This document shows, piece after piece, positions 11,110 through 23,175 of a stretch of DNA of 64,000 nucleotides (position 1 is its first letter; the number at the start of each line of letters is the position of its first letter). Source of the DNA: Fomitopsis serialis (taxonomy: Eukaryota > Basidiomycota > Agaricomycetes > Polyporales > Fomitopsidaceae); assembly GCF_022376445.1 (NCBI RefSeq), contig NW_025954982.1:310001-374000 (forward strand), written 5' to 3'. A model generated the notes under the pieces. It did not search any database and was not told the DNA's origin. It saw only the letters and a list, made by a program, of their open reading frames with translations. The position numbers and the translations under genes were made by a program.

Positions 11110-12916
11110 ATGTTGCTGCGGTTGCCGCTCTTATTGCCATGCCTGTTGGTCATTGTTCTCTCCGGAGTGAATGCGGACCCAAGTGCTGGTGCCCTGTATC
11201 CTCCAGGCCTACAACCTCTCATCACCCGAGCAAATGCACTCCTATCCGTCGGCCAATTCAATGATGCTGCGAAAGCATACTCCGATGCAATTGGTACGTC
11301 TCATGAACAATCGGCGTCCGAGTGCTATCGTGTTTACCGGCTTTCGCAGAGCAATCGCCGGCGGACTACCTATTGTACTACAAGCGTGCCACAGCATACT
11401 ACTCTCTGAGCCGACACCAGGCCGCCCTCGCCGATTTCGACAAGGTTCTCTCACTCACGTCCCAGTCCTTCGACAAAGCGTACCTCATGAAAGCGCGGAT
11501 CCTCGCTAAAGAGGGCCAGTTCACGGAGGCGCGTGATGCGCTCAAGAAGTATATGGCAAAGAACAAGGACTCTGACGCACAGGAGGTTCTCTACTCGATT
11601 AGCGAGGGCGAGATGGCCGCGAAGAAGGCAAGCCAGGCGATGAAGGCGAAGCTGTGGAATGCATGTGTGGAGGCAGCGTCAACAGCGTTGCTCACTGCAT
11701 CGCATTCTGCGGAGCTGAGACAGCAGCGTGCGGATTGCTCGTTGGCAGCGGGGGATGTTGAAGCAGCCGTTGGAGACCTAACGTACGCAACTGTGCCAGT
11801 GTCCCTGCGGACCAGAACTGACGGACTCTTGACAGTCGTCTGACGCACCTTACGACCCCATCAACGTCTCTTCTCATGAAAATCTTCCGTCTTTCACACT
11901 TCCTCGGTCCCTACTCCCCTGGTGATACCCAAACTACAGCACTCGCCACTCTGAAACAATGTCTACACTATGACCCTGACTCTTCCCAATGTCTCCCCGC
12001 CCACCGCCTCATCAAGTCCCACGACAAGTCGTTCAAGAACCTTGAGAAACACCTTTCCAAGGAGGACTGGCGCGCGGTCGTCAACTTGCTCGGCGGCGAG
12101 AAGGGCTTCGTCGCGATATTCGACAGCGCGCTCGAGGGACATACCTCACGCGCCGCGCTCGGACTGCCCCCGTCAATCCCGTTGCCTTCTGCGAAGCGCA
12201 CGTCCCCGCGCCGCGCGACGCTGCTGCGCGTGATGTGCCGCGCGCACTCAAAGCTGAACGATCCAAAGAAGGGCGAGCGGTGGTGCAAGGCGCTTCTCGA
12301 GATGGAGGGCATGCAGGACGACGCGGATGCGCTCATCGTGCTCGCAGACGTATTGATGGCCAACGAAGAGTGGGATGAGGCCGTCCGCATGCTCGAGCGC
12401 GCGTTCGAGGCAAGCGGACGCTCGAATCGCGAGATCCACCAAAGACTACAGAAGGCCCAGAGGCTCTTGAAGCAGTCGAGACAGAAGGATTACTACAAGG
12501 TGCTTGGTGTTCGCCGCGACGCAGATGCGAAGGAGATCAAGAAAGCTTTGTATGTCTGGCCTACCATAGTTGCTGCGTTTCGAAGCTGACTATGATGTAC
12601 AGCCGGGAAGCAGCAAAGAAAGCACATCCAGACAAGGGTGGCAGCGAGGCGAAGATGGCCGCAGTCAACGAGGCGTACGAGGTCCTCAATAACCCAGGTC
12701 CGTACGCCCCCCGATGTAACCGCGCACTATTGTCTGACGTCGCCTGCAGAGCTCCGTGCGAAGTTCGACAACGGCGAGGACCCGAACGACCCGATGGCAC
12801 AGCAGGGCGGCCCGGGCGGCGGCGGCGCCCAGCATTTCGCACAGTTCTTCCAACAGGGCTTCGGCGGCAGCGGCTTCCCCGGAGGGTTCCAGTTCCACTT
12901 CAACCGTGGGCATTGA
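11110..12916 (+). CDS. ER-lumenal TPR-DnaJ co-chaperone (DNAJC3/P58-type)
   Basis: Five exons (11110-11293, 11350-11782, 11836-12549, 12603-12697, 12750-12916) sum to 530 codons in one frame. A hydrophobic leader (LLLPCLLVIVLSG) is followed by TPR-like helical pairs (NALLSVGQFNDAAKAYSDAI; YKRATAYYSLSRHQAALADF; KARILAKEGQFTEARDALKK; LADVLMANEEWDEAVRMLER). Near the C terminus comes a J domain starting KDYYKVLGVRRDADAKEIKKA, with the HPD motif in KKAHPDKGG that stimulates Hsp70 ATPase. The tail is Gly/Phe/Gln-rich (GGSGFPGGFQFHF). This order matches animal DNAJC3, which helps BiP in the ER and tempers the unfolded protein response. There is no KDEL-type retention signal, so retention in the ER would need partner binding. 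Family confidence is high. Confidence 0.92.
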
Positions 12917-14346
12917 GTGGTGGGCTCGTGCTCGCTGCTTTTGCTTGGCTCTTGCCTTGCCATGCATCGAGGGTGTGTCCCACTCTCGTCCGGTCGTTTC
13001 CTCGTGTCTTGCATCTCCGCTCCGCATTGTATATCATCCTTCATGTCTCGTGTTGTGCTATAGCAAAGACGGACTCTCGGACAGTTGCATCGTCTCTTCA
13101 ACTGCTCACTCAGGCCCGCTCAGTTGTTCATTTGTTTGCTGTTGCGACCTCGATGCTCACTCCCACCGCAGTCTGATGGTCGTCTAGGGTCATTTCAGCT
13201 AGGACAATTGTGGTACTATTTATATTGACAGGTTCTTGGAACGAGGCAGGTCTTTTCAATTGGCTTCTTCCTTACTAACAGAAGTTTCAAGGGAATCGAG
13301 GCGAGGCTGGGAGTGAACATCTTAACACTGTCCTACTACGTTTGCCAACAAAGTGGTTGTTGTCGAGGCGTAGAAGACCGGGGTTCTCCCAAGGTGCGTG
13401 AGGCTACCTGTTGCCGCACCGGTGTTGAGTCCCTCTGTACTAATGGTGGCTGAGTGACACTGACAGCGATTGGATTTACATGTCACCCTTTTGTCTATGT
13501 AGGGCGTGGGTGGATGTCGTGGGCAACGAGCAGCACACTGGCAGACGTCCCCTTGGCTTCTGAGAATGCTACGGAAGTCTGGTAAATTGCGCCGTTTCCC
13601 TCCATCGGAAGACTTTCTGAATCACTCACAGTGATTCAGGTGGACCGGACGTCCCTCTTCCTCTGCAAGTTATGTGTTTGTCTCTGCAAGTGGGTCCTTG
13701 TGGCGGTAGTCACTTCGACCCATTAGGGTACGATCACGTGCGAAACATATCAGGCTTCTGCCGCCGGCTCGGACTTGGTGCAGATCGATTCGGCCAGAAG
13801 TCGATCTGGGCGTGCCCTTGGCACAGTCCGGCTGTCTCGAGGGCGACTTGTTGACTTGTGCTATCCGTGCGAAGTCCGTGTCTGTGTGAGTGTTCTTCAC
13901 CAGCACACTCAGGCCCCGGCCGACGCCTCAGCGTCGCACTGATCCTTAATTGTCTAGACTGACAATACCGGCTATTGTGCAATCAGAATGTCTGACGCGC
14001 GGCGGGTCACGGGATGACTTCTCCGGAGCCGTTCGATAAGTGAACGTCTTATTCCGGCCCTTGCATTGTTCTGCTTGCGGCAGCCTGAGAGGGCGCGCAT
14101 TGCGGTTGCCGTCTCCTTACGGCAGCCATTGTAAATTTCATTACGCAGTGCTGGATTAAACGGGACGTCCCATTGTGTCCCTGCATTCTGTTCCTGACGC
14201 TGCGCCGCGGGGTGGGGTTCTCTGGCCGGGCATATATGGGCCCATGGCGGGGAGAATCCCTGCTACATTGCCCGGGCTCCTTCGTTCCTCCGTCTCTCAG
14301 GTCACTGGCAGTCTCCTTACGCTCCTTCACGCAACTCTCCCTCGCC
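12917..14346. other. Intergenic, no supported gene
   Basis: About 1.4 kb between the DnaJ gene and the next gene, with 3' untranslated sequence on the left and promoter sequence on the right. Open stretches at 13670-13980 and 14049-14348 show no conserved motif. Confidence 0.45.
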
Positions 14347-15136
14347 ATGTCTCAAATCAGCTGGATCCCGGTTGGGCTCAAGGTCGGCAAGATTCAGCGC
14401 GCACATCGTCTGAACGTCACGCCGCCGTACTATTGTTTCGACCTCCCGAAGTCGGGGCTTCGGTTAGTCGTCTGCGACAAGCCTTCTAGCTCGAAGAGCT
14501 ACCGCAACATGATCGACATCGTCGACAACTTCTGCGTCGACGTGCTCCGGCACAAGAAAGCGCGGAAGTTCCTGTTCATGTCGGTGATCGTCTCGTGAGT
14601 CTTCCTGCGCTGGTCCACAGGTACAGGCGCTGATGCTTGGTCTCTTCCATTCAGAGAGATCGCACGCACCTCAGACGACCCGATGGAGCCGCCACACATG
14701 CTCCTGAAGTTCACGCTACCCACCGAGAACGGGATAGCCAAGGCCATCCCTGCACACATCTACCTGACGGGATCCATGCCCCACGCCAAAGTAGACACGA
14801 CATGCGTCTTCTGGAAGGACGCAGAGGAGATTGCTGAGCACGAGATTCTGGCATCGCACCAGGCCGTCAACGTACGCCTGGACATGCTCAGTGCGTCCAT
14901 CGTCGCTGCCTCCGCCTGTCGGTCGTTCAGCTCACACATCGTCTGCGCCAGATTACTGCTCGTTCCCTGCAGAGCAGATCCCACATTTGTAGCGCTATGC
15001 CACGACCACCTGGAACGATACCACACGCCTAATGCATACCCGGCTTGCACCGATTACCCTGCTACTGGTATGTTGACAACGTCCATTCGTCGTGATCACC
15101 GTCTAACCCGAGGGGCATGCAGGTCAGCAGGTCTGA
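14347..15136 (+). CDS. Unknown four-exon fungal protein, 195 aa
   Basis: Exons 14347-14594, 14655-14890, 14978-15067 and 15123-15136 keep one frame through three GT-AG introns, which supports a real gene. I do not recognise the family. The protein starts MSQISWIPVGLKVGKIQRAH, is soluble with mixed charge and has no signal peptide or membrane segment. It has a Cys/His-containing C terminus (FVALCHDHLERYHTPNAYPAC). The third intron acceptor was set after GCAGAGCAG, because the earlier AG would put a stop in frame. The last exon encodes only a few residues and is the least certain part. Confidence 0.6.
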
Positions 15137-15404
15137 CACGTAGTACTTAGCCTTCATGAACTGTAATGCGTCGTAATGTTATCAATCGCTCTCCGTGCTG
15201 TTGTGTTTGGTATATCATCTGCATGGGACAGAGTGCTGCTGTTGTACACCGCAATTGTTCGACGCCCACTATCTCATCATATGGCCGAAGGTTGGTGCTC
15301 CATCCCTCTGTTCGCGTGCCATTTTGCTTTTCGTGCCCCTGTTTGCAAACGCGTGCATGACTGAGCACGAACAATACAATATCTCCGCTCACCCTCCGAT
15401 TCGC

Positions 15405-16675
15405 GAGCCACCCCTGCGATGTCGACCGTTTAGCCTTGAACTTGCTGTGCTCGGACTTTCCGCGGCCGCCCTGTCGACGAGCGGGCTCTCCTCGGCAAGC
15501 GTACGGAGCATGACCGAGTTGCCCGGTCTCGTAAAGAAGGCCAATGACCAAAGACCGTAGTTGGCTTGCCCTTTAGGCCTTTAGGAGGCGGACCAGGCAA
15601 TTGCGGCCGAAAGCCTGCCAATTGTGGGGCAAGTGGGCTTAAGGTTTTAGTAAGACGGCTTACACGACGCGACGTGAGGATCCCCCGCTCAGGATCGCCA
15701 TGGCGTCGGCCAAGGTTGCAGATCGCATGGCCAGGGACGGGCTGCCACGCACGCTCCACGGCACGTCGCTGTCGGCCAGGGAGCGAAGAGTGTCTGACAG
15801 CAGATCGACGTCACCTTTACGTAGCACGACTGCCGTCCTTGGAACCGTGGCCTGCAGCCCGCCCAATCGATTGTGGAGGCCCTCCTGGAGGGAATTGATG
15901 AATCGATGCGAGCACCCGCTGCTTAATAGGGATTCGACACGACTCGGAGCGTACAAGAGACCCGAAGTCCATGTGAGTCCGTAAGGCGGCCTTACCTGTG
16001 CGGTACCGGCGGGCATAGGTGGGGACTTGATGCACCTCGTCTCGCTTTCCTTGTACTCCTTGACGGTATGCACCTTCCGGAACCCGACTTTGTCATCCGA
16101 TACTGCGAGCAGGGCATTGTCGGCTTCAGGCAACTTCTGGACGAATGGCCTGACGGCGGACGAGTCGGGCGTCGACGAGCGTTGGATATACGCGGCGTGC
16201 TTGTTTTGGCCAGGCGAGTGCGTCGTCTTTCGAGACATTGATGAACTCGACAGTATTGAGGGCACCGGTTTCGTCGGTCGCATTCGCCCCGCGGCCCTAC
16301 AGCTGCATAATCAACAACCAGTGAGTTTCGTGCGAAGGCTGACTCGAAGGACGTCGTGCCCGAAGGACATGTACTCATCCCCTTGCTCGTACTGCATCTC
16401 CCCGAGAGCCATAGTCTCCACGCCCATTTGAAACATCTCCTCGATCATCGTCCGCATCGCGATTTTTCAGGCTACTGCTGCGGTGAGGATGCGATCCGCA
16501 CAAGGCCCGCACGACAAATGCACGACTTACCACCATAATCCTAAATGCGTCGCGGCATCCCACAGCTTGTCAATCTCGTCCCGATCGCCTGCCTCGAGGA
16601 GCTCGTGACCGACTAGTACTAGCATGGGATGCGTCGGGACATCCTCTGGGAGAAAGTGGCAGGTTGGGCAACGCT
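15405..16675 (-). pseudogene. 2OG-Fe(II) dioxygenase (isopenicillin N synthase-like) pseudogene
   Basis: Fragments line up in order on the minus strand but in shifting frames. First is the N-terminal VLVGHELLEAGDRDEIDKLW, close to the start of the gene at 63812 (VVDYQLLKAGDQNEIDTLW). Then come EEMFQMGVETMALGEMQYEQ, INVSKDDALAWPKQARRVYP, ETRCIKSPPMPAG, a HxD-like THMDFGSL, then NRLGGLQ and WQPVPGHAICNLG. The C terminus is read as RPGNSVMLRTLAEESPL. An extra C interrupts the first exon near 16642, and several more indels break later exons. The HxD iron ligands survive as THMD, but no continuous frame exists. The family uses 2-oxoglutarate and Fe(II) to oxidise small molecules. Confidence 0.82.
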
Positions 16676-19600
16676 AATCTGGGAGTACTTGTCAATGCCC
16701 TGCGTGGCTCGGAGACTCCACTGCATGCTCCCAGAACGGATGCTCTTGTACTCACTGGCTTATTCTCATCTGACGGCCCCGTGCTCCATGACGGCAGCCT
16801 ACTGCGTCCGTGGCGAGGTCGAACTCTGAGCCTTCTGCTCCGAGTCGCAGGAACATGTCTTCCGCATCTAGGACAGCGTAGTCAGTGGTCGTACAAGCAG
16901 GAGTACATGGTACATATTCCGGTGGCGCTTACCACTTTCCCGGCTGTCCAAGCTGTGGAGCGACGTCGAGGCTAGACGCGTCCACCCAGCCATCAGAGGC
17001 ACGCTTGAGCGCATACCATGGTGACAGAGTCTGTAGCAGGGTGTCACGCTCCGCACTGCTCGTGAGAGCGGGCTGCTTCAGTACCCATCCAATAACACCT
17101 ATGCAGACAACTCTCACGCGTGGACAGAGGGTGCGTGGCCCGCCATGAATAGCACTGGGATGGGATTTAGAGCGCACTGGCAAAAGTTGATGTATGCACT
17201 GTTGACCGCAAGACGGTTGTGCTTCAGTCATGACAGATTTGTCTGTGACAGAGCATGGGACGGACGTACGAATATCGAAGGTCTGCGCCCATGAACACAC
17301 TGACAGACGGAGGCTCGGAGATCCAACAAATTCCGCGCCTGCGGTTTGCACACTACTTTGCGCGATACATTCGAGCATCGGACGGCGGGTTATTCTGGGA
17401 TATATCGCTGTCACGGAACAAGCGAGGGAGCGGCGCTCGGATGACTCTCTCCCTGAGCAGCTTCCGGTGACTCACCGACGTCAGGCTCGAGAAAATTGCC
17501 CCGACGTCGTGTTCTCCGCAGAACACCTGTGTCTGCATATGTCTTAGTTGGGTATATACCTGCGACACCATGCTGGCGACCATCCGTGCGTAATGCGGTG
17601 GGGCAAATGAGGCGGGATCTCCCACATGTAAAGGTAGTAGAATATGGGCATATTCCGCATATAACGTACCAGTTTCTGCATCGAGGCCCGACACATGCTC
17701 ACAGCATCCACTGCGGCCACACGCGGTTGCGCTTGAGGGTTCCCGTGCACAGCACCGAATACAACGATATCGGAGAGCAGGGCTGGTTACATAAACCCGC
17801 GACCACACAACCTGTGCTATACTTGATGAACTGGCGCGTACCACCGTGACGCGAAATAATGCGACGTACTGCTCTGACGACGGTGGAATTCTGGGTTCCC
17901 GCTGCGGATAACATCAGCAGCACCCTCGTTCTCAAGGACAGCATGGTCCCGGTCTGGCGGGTGCTTCCGCGGGCGATGTGCACGAAACAGATTGAGAGGA
18001 TGATCACAGTGGTGGTGACTGTATTGTCGAAGCCGGTGCTGCTGCAGAGAAATCTCAACTGCCGTGGCGGGTTTCGGAGACATGCCACGGTTACTTACTT
18101 GAATGCAGCATCGCGGAACGAGACAAATGGGGCTATGGGTAGGACTCAAAACACAAGGGCCGGTCAGGGTATGTATGGAACCTCGTCGTGTTGATTAATG
18201 ATTGAATTTGACGACGGGTTTCAATATCAGCGCTTGACTCAATCACGTGAACTACGTAGCTGACAGCCTGGACGACATCCCGATTCCAGACACTAAGTTT
18301 TCGAGCGCGATGCCATGCCCTCCTGGTGAGGTAAGTATATTGAGTTGCATGAGTGCCATAAAATACAGTGTCACGCAGGGTCGCAGCATACGCTAGAAGA
18401 GTCAAAGACGTTGTCCTTCGCCGTCAGCCACTGGCAGGGGCTAGAAATCGAGGAGTAAGTATTTCAGCAACACCCAGAGGATGGGAGTCAACCGTCCGCA
18501 GACTCGGGGTAGCGAAGTGCGAGAGTAGGCAGTACCAGCGCCAGATGTCCCGGCCCGAAGTCTTGTGCGCACGTCCGCCGCTGACATCTCGCTGTCGAGT
18601 ACGGTTTGAACCTCGTTTGGCACCCCGGTGATAAGGTTCCCCCAGGAGGCATGCTTACGGCGGAGAAAATCCGTGACGATAGCAGCATTACACGAGAGGC
18701 CGTCGCCACCGCACGGGTGCATCAGCTACACCGCCAGATCCTAGTAGGACGGCTCAGTGACAAGGTTGTACAGCATGATCAATCGACCACGAACACGCCC
18801 ATCGACATGCGGTGCGCGCTGTGACTCGCCGAGCAGCTGGCAGGCAGGTGTGGAGAAGTAGCCGTCGAGTGTCGGCGGCGAGCTGAGGGTACCGTCGGTG
18901 AGACTGGTCGTCGACGACGATCTGGATAGCGGATCGCGTACCTCGCTGGCGATCTGGGCGATCGCTGCTCGCGGACCTGGCCAAATTGGATTTCCACGCG
19001 GAGCTGGATCTCGCAGCTCGAGGATCGTCCGAGATCGTGGAAGGCGCCGTCTTGGACGACGACGACCCGATTCAAGCTGAAGTTGAATCGAGGGGCGGAC
19101 GGGGCGGCGGGCAGGGGGCGTGCGCTGCTGAGGCAATGTCGGACGTTGGCTGGGTTCGCTCGCACGGCAAGATCCGCCGCAGACCGCCTCTGAGTAAGCC
19201 GCCGAACGCTGGGACGCCCAGCCTCGCTATTCTCGTACGCAATGGCCTGTCAGTCCTCCACCGCGTCAATCGTGGACTCTAGGTAAGCATAGGATGGCCT
19301 GCCGCCATCATCCTGCGACATTTGCGTCGCAGTAGTCCTGTCCTGGCATACATGTTCTACGAGCATGTCACCTACCATCTCATCATTAATTGCTATGCTA
19401 GAAAACGTCCTCAAGCATCTATCGCGGAATCGACGCTCACGATGATCCCTATCTGCGCAGCAGGACAATACCAGCGACTCCGCCTCATGCTCTGCGCAGA
19501 GTCAGCATCGTGATGGACCACAGGGATCGGAGGTTGGATGGTCGTATGTTCATCACTTCCGGGCACCATCAACAAGCGTTGTGTTGTCACACAGCGCTGG

Positions 19601-21426
19601 GGGCGCCTTCTCGCATCCATCTCAGTCTGAATCCGCGGACTCCGATACTATTCGCGCCCTCAAACGCCTCATGTACCGGCGCATCGGACTGGGGCATCTT
19701 TCATCTCCCTTTGAATTCAGTGATGGGGCTGAGCGCTGAGCGGTGCGGTCGATGATCACGCTGACAGCCATCTACTGAACAACGCACACCTAAACAGGGA
19801 GTTCGGAGCTTGCTCCCTTTGGCATCATAGATATTCGCCTCCAATCGCCTCGTTCCTTGCCAGACGGGTAATCCAAGATCAACTAGGCTTACCAGCAACT
19901 CTCCCTCCCGGTGGCCGGCTTGGGACCGACTCGGACGCGATGATGGCCGCAGCGTCTGCACATACGTCCGTCCCACGCTAGATGCTCAGGCCCATCTTGA
20001 GCCTGCGGGAAGCAGCCTGAGAGAACGCACCTGCATCGCGGGAGAGCGCGCGCTCAGCTGTGGAACCTCCGAAAGCAGCGACGGAAGCACGCACGATGTA
20101 TCGACCATCGACCGCCCAAGAACGCAGCATCCGCTGACAGCCATCCTTCAACTGCACCCGGATCGGCTTCCTGGCAGGGCCACCTCGTCATCGCATTCCC
20201 CGTGCCCAAAGGGGAACAGCTCGCAGCTCGACAGTCACCGGATGGGCCAGTGCCGTACTGGCATCAGCAGGCGCGGCTGAGGCTCCCCAGCTGGCCATCC
20301 CTTTCTCCGAGTCCGTAATCGAGCTGAACTCCGATGTGCAGCGGACGACCCTGGAACTGGACCCAACGCGGATTCGCATCGTCGTCCCTGCGACCCACGC
20401 CACGCCGTAATCGCTCCGAGATTCTTCGGAAACCTAGCTACAGGGCGTTGTGCTAGCCAGCTGCACGACTGGCAGCCGTGAGCTAGCAGCGGTGTCCGTG
20501 TTCAGCAATCTAAGCGCGGGCACCGGCCGCGGACGCACCCTGGCCACTGGGTCCGCAGGAGAAAGCTTCTTCCTCGAGCTTCCCGTGCAACGCGGCGCGT
20601 TGACAATCATCTGGTAGGCGTGCGTAGCCAAATCGGGCAGCGGCGAGGTTGGCACGCAGAACGCAGACGGGACGCCGGGCGGCCCGCCGCCAGAGTGTGA
20701 GCTCCAGCCAACGTTCGGGCGTGCGTGGCCAGTGCGGGGTGCCAGTGCGTGCGGTACCGAGCCGCCCCAGTCATCCTGTCAGTTGTCCGTGTCGGGAGCG
20801 CTAGTTGGAACTTCCCATGCGCACGTACGAGATATATTGCCTGTGGCTCACACAAAGTGTCATCGCGGCTGACTATTACCCACACAATAATAATACGGAC
20901 CGTCCAGTTTCGCGGATCAGAGCCAAGTACGGGGTCACATCGGATTCGGAAGTTGACATTGAAGGGAACTGCGATGCATTTGGAAAAAGGCATGAGGGGT
21001 AGGCTACAACGGATACAGTGATTGTCCGGCATATTGATACAGCACTGACAGCGAGGAGAGGTACGCGTGCTAATTTGACTACAAGGACAGCTCGACGTGG
21101 GGACTTGGGAGAAAGCAATGTGACTAGCAATTACGAAACGAGAGCGAGAGACAGCATGGCGAGACGTCACATAAGCAAAGCTGATATACGGCAGACGACG
21201 GCCCCGCGGATATAGTTCTAGAAGCGGTGGGTATTGGTGAGCAGCAGTGGGGACGGACGGCCGGAGTAGGCTTGGACCACGTTCGCTGCAGACAAGGCAC
21301 GAATTTCATGATCACTAGCGGCGGGCCCGGCGTGCGCGCCTCCGCCTCCATTTGAAACCCACTTCACGCTCGGCCGCGATCCTAGCGATGGTGGAAAGGC
21401 TAATCCGTTCCTGTGGCACTCAGCCC
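16676..21426. other. 4.7 kb with no gene I can support
   Basis: Many short ORFs occur on both strands, none with a family motif. Intron-like GTACGT and CAG sites around 17560-17850, with stretches such as AETGTLYAEYAHILLPLHVG on the minus strand, may be debris of an old multi-exon gene. 18750-19160 is GC-rich and low in complexity. 20200-21200 contains protein-like but unassigned stretches on both strands. Confidence 0.4.
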
Positions 21427-23088
21427 TCATGGCCCGTACGGGCGCGCGCGCTCCCCGCCCTGCGACGGCAGCGGCATGTACTCGGGGAATGCAGGCCGCA
21501 GCGCGGTCGACACGGGGCGGGCGTTGCACGAGCACCCCGGCCGGTCGCAGACGGGCTCGGCGTGGCGCAGGCTGCGGTCCTCGCGGTAGCGCGGCATCGG
21601 CGACGAGTTCGAGCGCATGCGGCACTGCGTGCGGTCTTCCCGGAGGTTCGACTCCGGCACGCCCACGGGCAGGGCGGGCTCGGCCGCCTCGTGCTTGACG
21701 TACAGCGCGGAGGGCGGGGACGGCGCGCGCGCGTACGGGTGGTGCCGCGTGCTCGCGGCGGACGGCGAGCGGCTCCCGTCGTATTCCTCGGGGTCTGAGT
21801 AGGACGAGGAGTGCTCGAGCGGGTACGGCGCCGGGGGGTAGCGGTAGCCTGCGCCGGGAGAGTAGGCGGGCTCGGGCGAACGCGACGGCGACGCTGAGAG
21901 CGGCGGCGAGTGGGCCGAGCCAGAGGGGTGCTGGATCAGCCGCGCGACGGCATCGCGGCGGCGCGAGGTGAGGTGGTTCCGGTAGTGCCGCCGCATATTC
22001 GAGTTGACGTTGAACCTGCGGTTGCACCCGGGGTAGCTGCACACGAACGCTGCGTCGCAGAGCACATTTCAGCATCGCGGTGCGCGTAGAGACGTCATCG
22101 AGGGACACGTACGTTTCGCGCCGGTGTGGGTGTTGACGTGGATGTTGAGGCTGCTCGGCCGGTTGAAGCGCTTGTTGCAGTGCGGGCAGCAGTGGCGCTT
22201 CTCCTCGGAGTTTGGGTGTCCGTCTGGCGACAACTGAGGCCCACGCAGACCTTGGCTGCTACCTGAAGAGACCGCCCCGCCGGACAGGTATGGGTTCGCG
22301 GAGAAATTGGGAGGGTACGGTGCGGGGGTCTTGTGCTCGTCGGGGCGTGGGAATCGGTCGAACGGAGGGATGGAGAGTTCGTGCGCGGACTCCGGCATGC
22401 GAAGCTCCACCCGGAATGTAGGCTTCGCTTTCGTAACGGACGACATGCTCACGTCGGTGCCGTGGCCCGCATATCCGAACACAGAGGAACTGGCGTTTCG
22501 ATGCGAGTCGGGGACAGACGCCACAGCATCCTGGAAGCCGGGTCAGCAGCGCATTCTAGATGAACAAGCGGAGCAGGCGAAAGGCACCTGTGTTCTGCTG
22601 TTCTGATAGCTCGCAGATGTGGCTGTAGAGAGGCTTGGTCGTGCAACCTGATTGCAACAAGACCCGGGACATGCTCCGCCGTGTGCGCTGGATGGCATCG
22701 TTGGTGGCGCATAGCCATCGTATCCTCTGACGTCTCCCGGACCATCGGGACTTGGTGGCGGACTTGTATCTCGCCTGCTCCTGGCAGGCACTGCGACTAT
22801 AGCGGATGTTTGCTAAGTAATCGGCATCTGTGAGACAGGCATGCGCATGAGACGGGAATGTCGTACTGGATAGTTAAAATTCGGTTCTGGTGCGTAGCGC
22901 GACGTTGGGCTGGTTCTCGATGACGATGACGAGTATCGCTGTATTGGCGAAGGTGGCTTGGCCAATAGATGCTCTGATCGATTCCTGGTTCAACTACGTA
23001 GCGCGATCGGGGCATGGGCGGACCTACCTGGAAAGAGCTCATTGATGCTGGGCAGGGAGATGTTCTTCGGCGAGTGGGGAGACGACAT
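21427..23088 (-). CDS. C2H2 zinc-finger transcription factor, paralogue A (434 aa)
   Basis: Four exons (23088-23028, 22790-22588, 22530-22113, 22049-21427) sum to 435 codons in one frame. The N terminus carries a short motif, ISLPSINELFP. Two adjacent zinc fingers follow: CPHCNKRFNRPSSLNIHVNTH and CNRRFNVNSNMRRHYRNH, split by an intron inside the TGAK linker. The long C-terminal region is rich in Ser, Pro and Arg (SPPLSASPSRSPEPAY), as in activation or regulatory domains. It probably acts in the nucleus as a DNA-binding regulator; target genes are unknown. A paralogue lies at 29822-30900 with the same motif order and intron phases. Confidence 0.9.
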
Positions 23089-23167
23089 GGTGATGTGGGG
23101 GAGGAAATGGAGGTGGAACGGGCAGGGGCAGGTTATAAGGGCGGAGGGTGGTCGCGAGGGTGGGCGC

Positions 23168-23175
23168 CTTATATA
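23168..23175 (-). promoter_or_regulatory. TATA box for C2H2 gene A
   Basis: TATATAAG on the minus strand, about 80 bp upstream of the start codon at 23088. Confidence 0.6.

Noticed and set aside
21218..22108. 296-residue plus-like Arg/Pro-rich ORF overlapping the C2H2 gene on the same strand in another frame
   Set aside because: It is a shadow of the GC-rich zinc-finger exon; the C2H2 frame has the motifs and splice logic.
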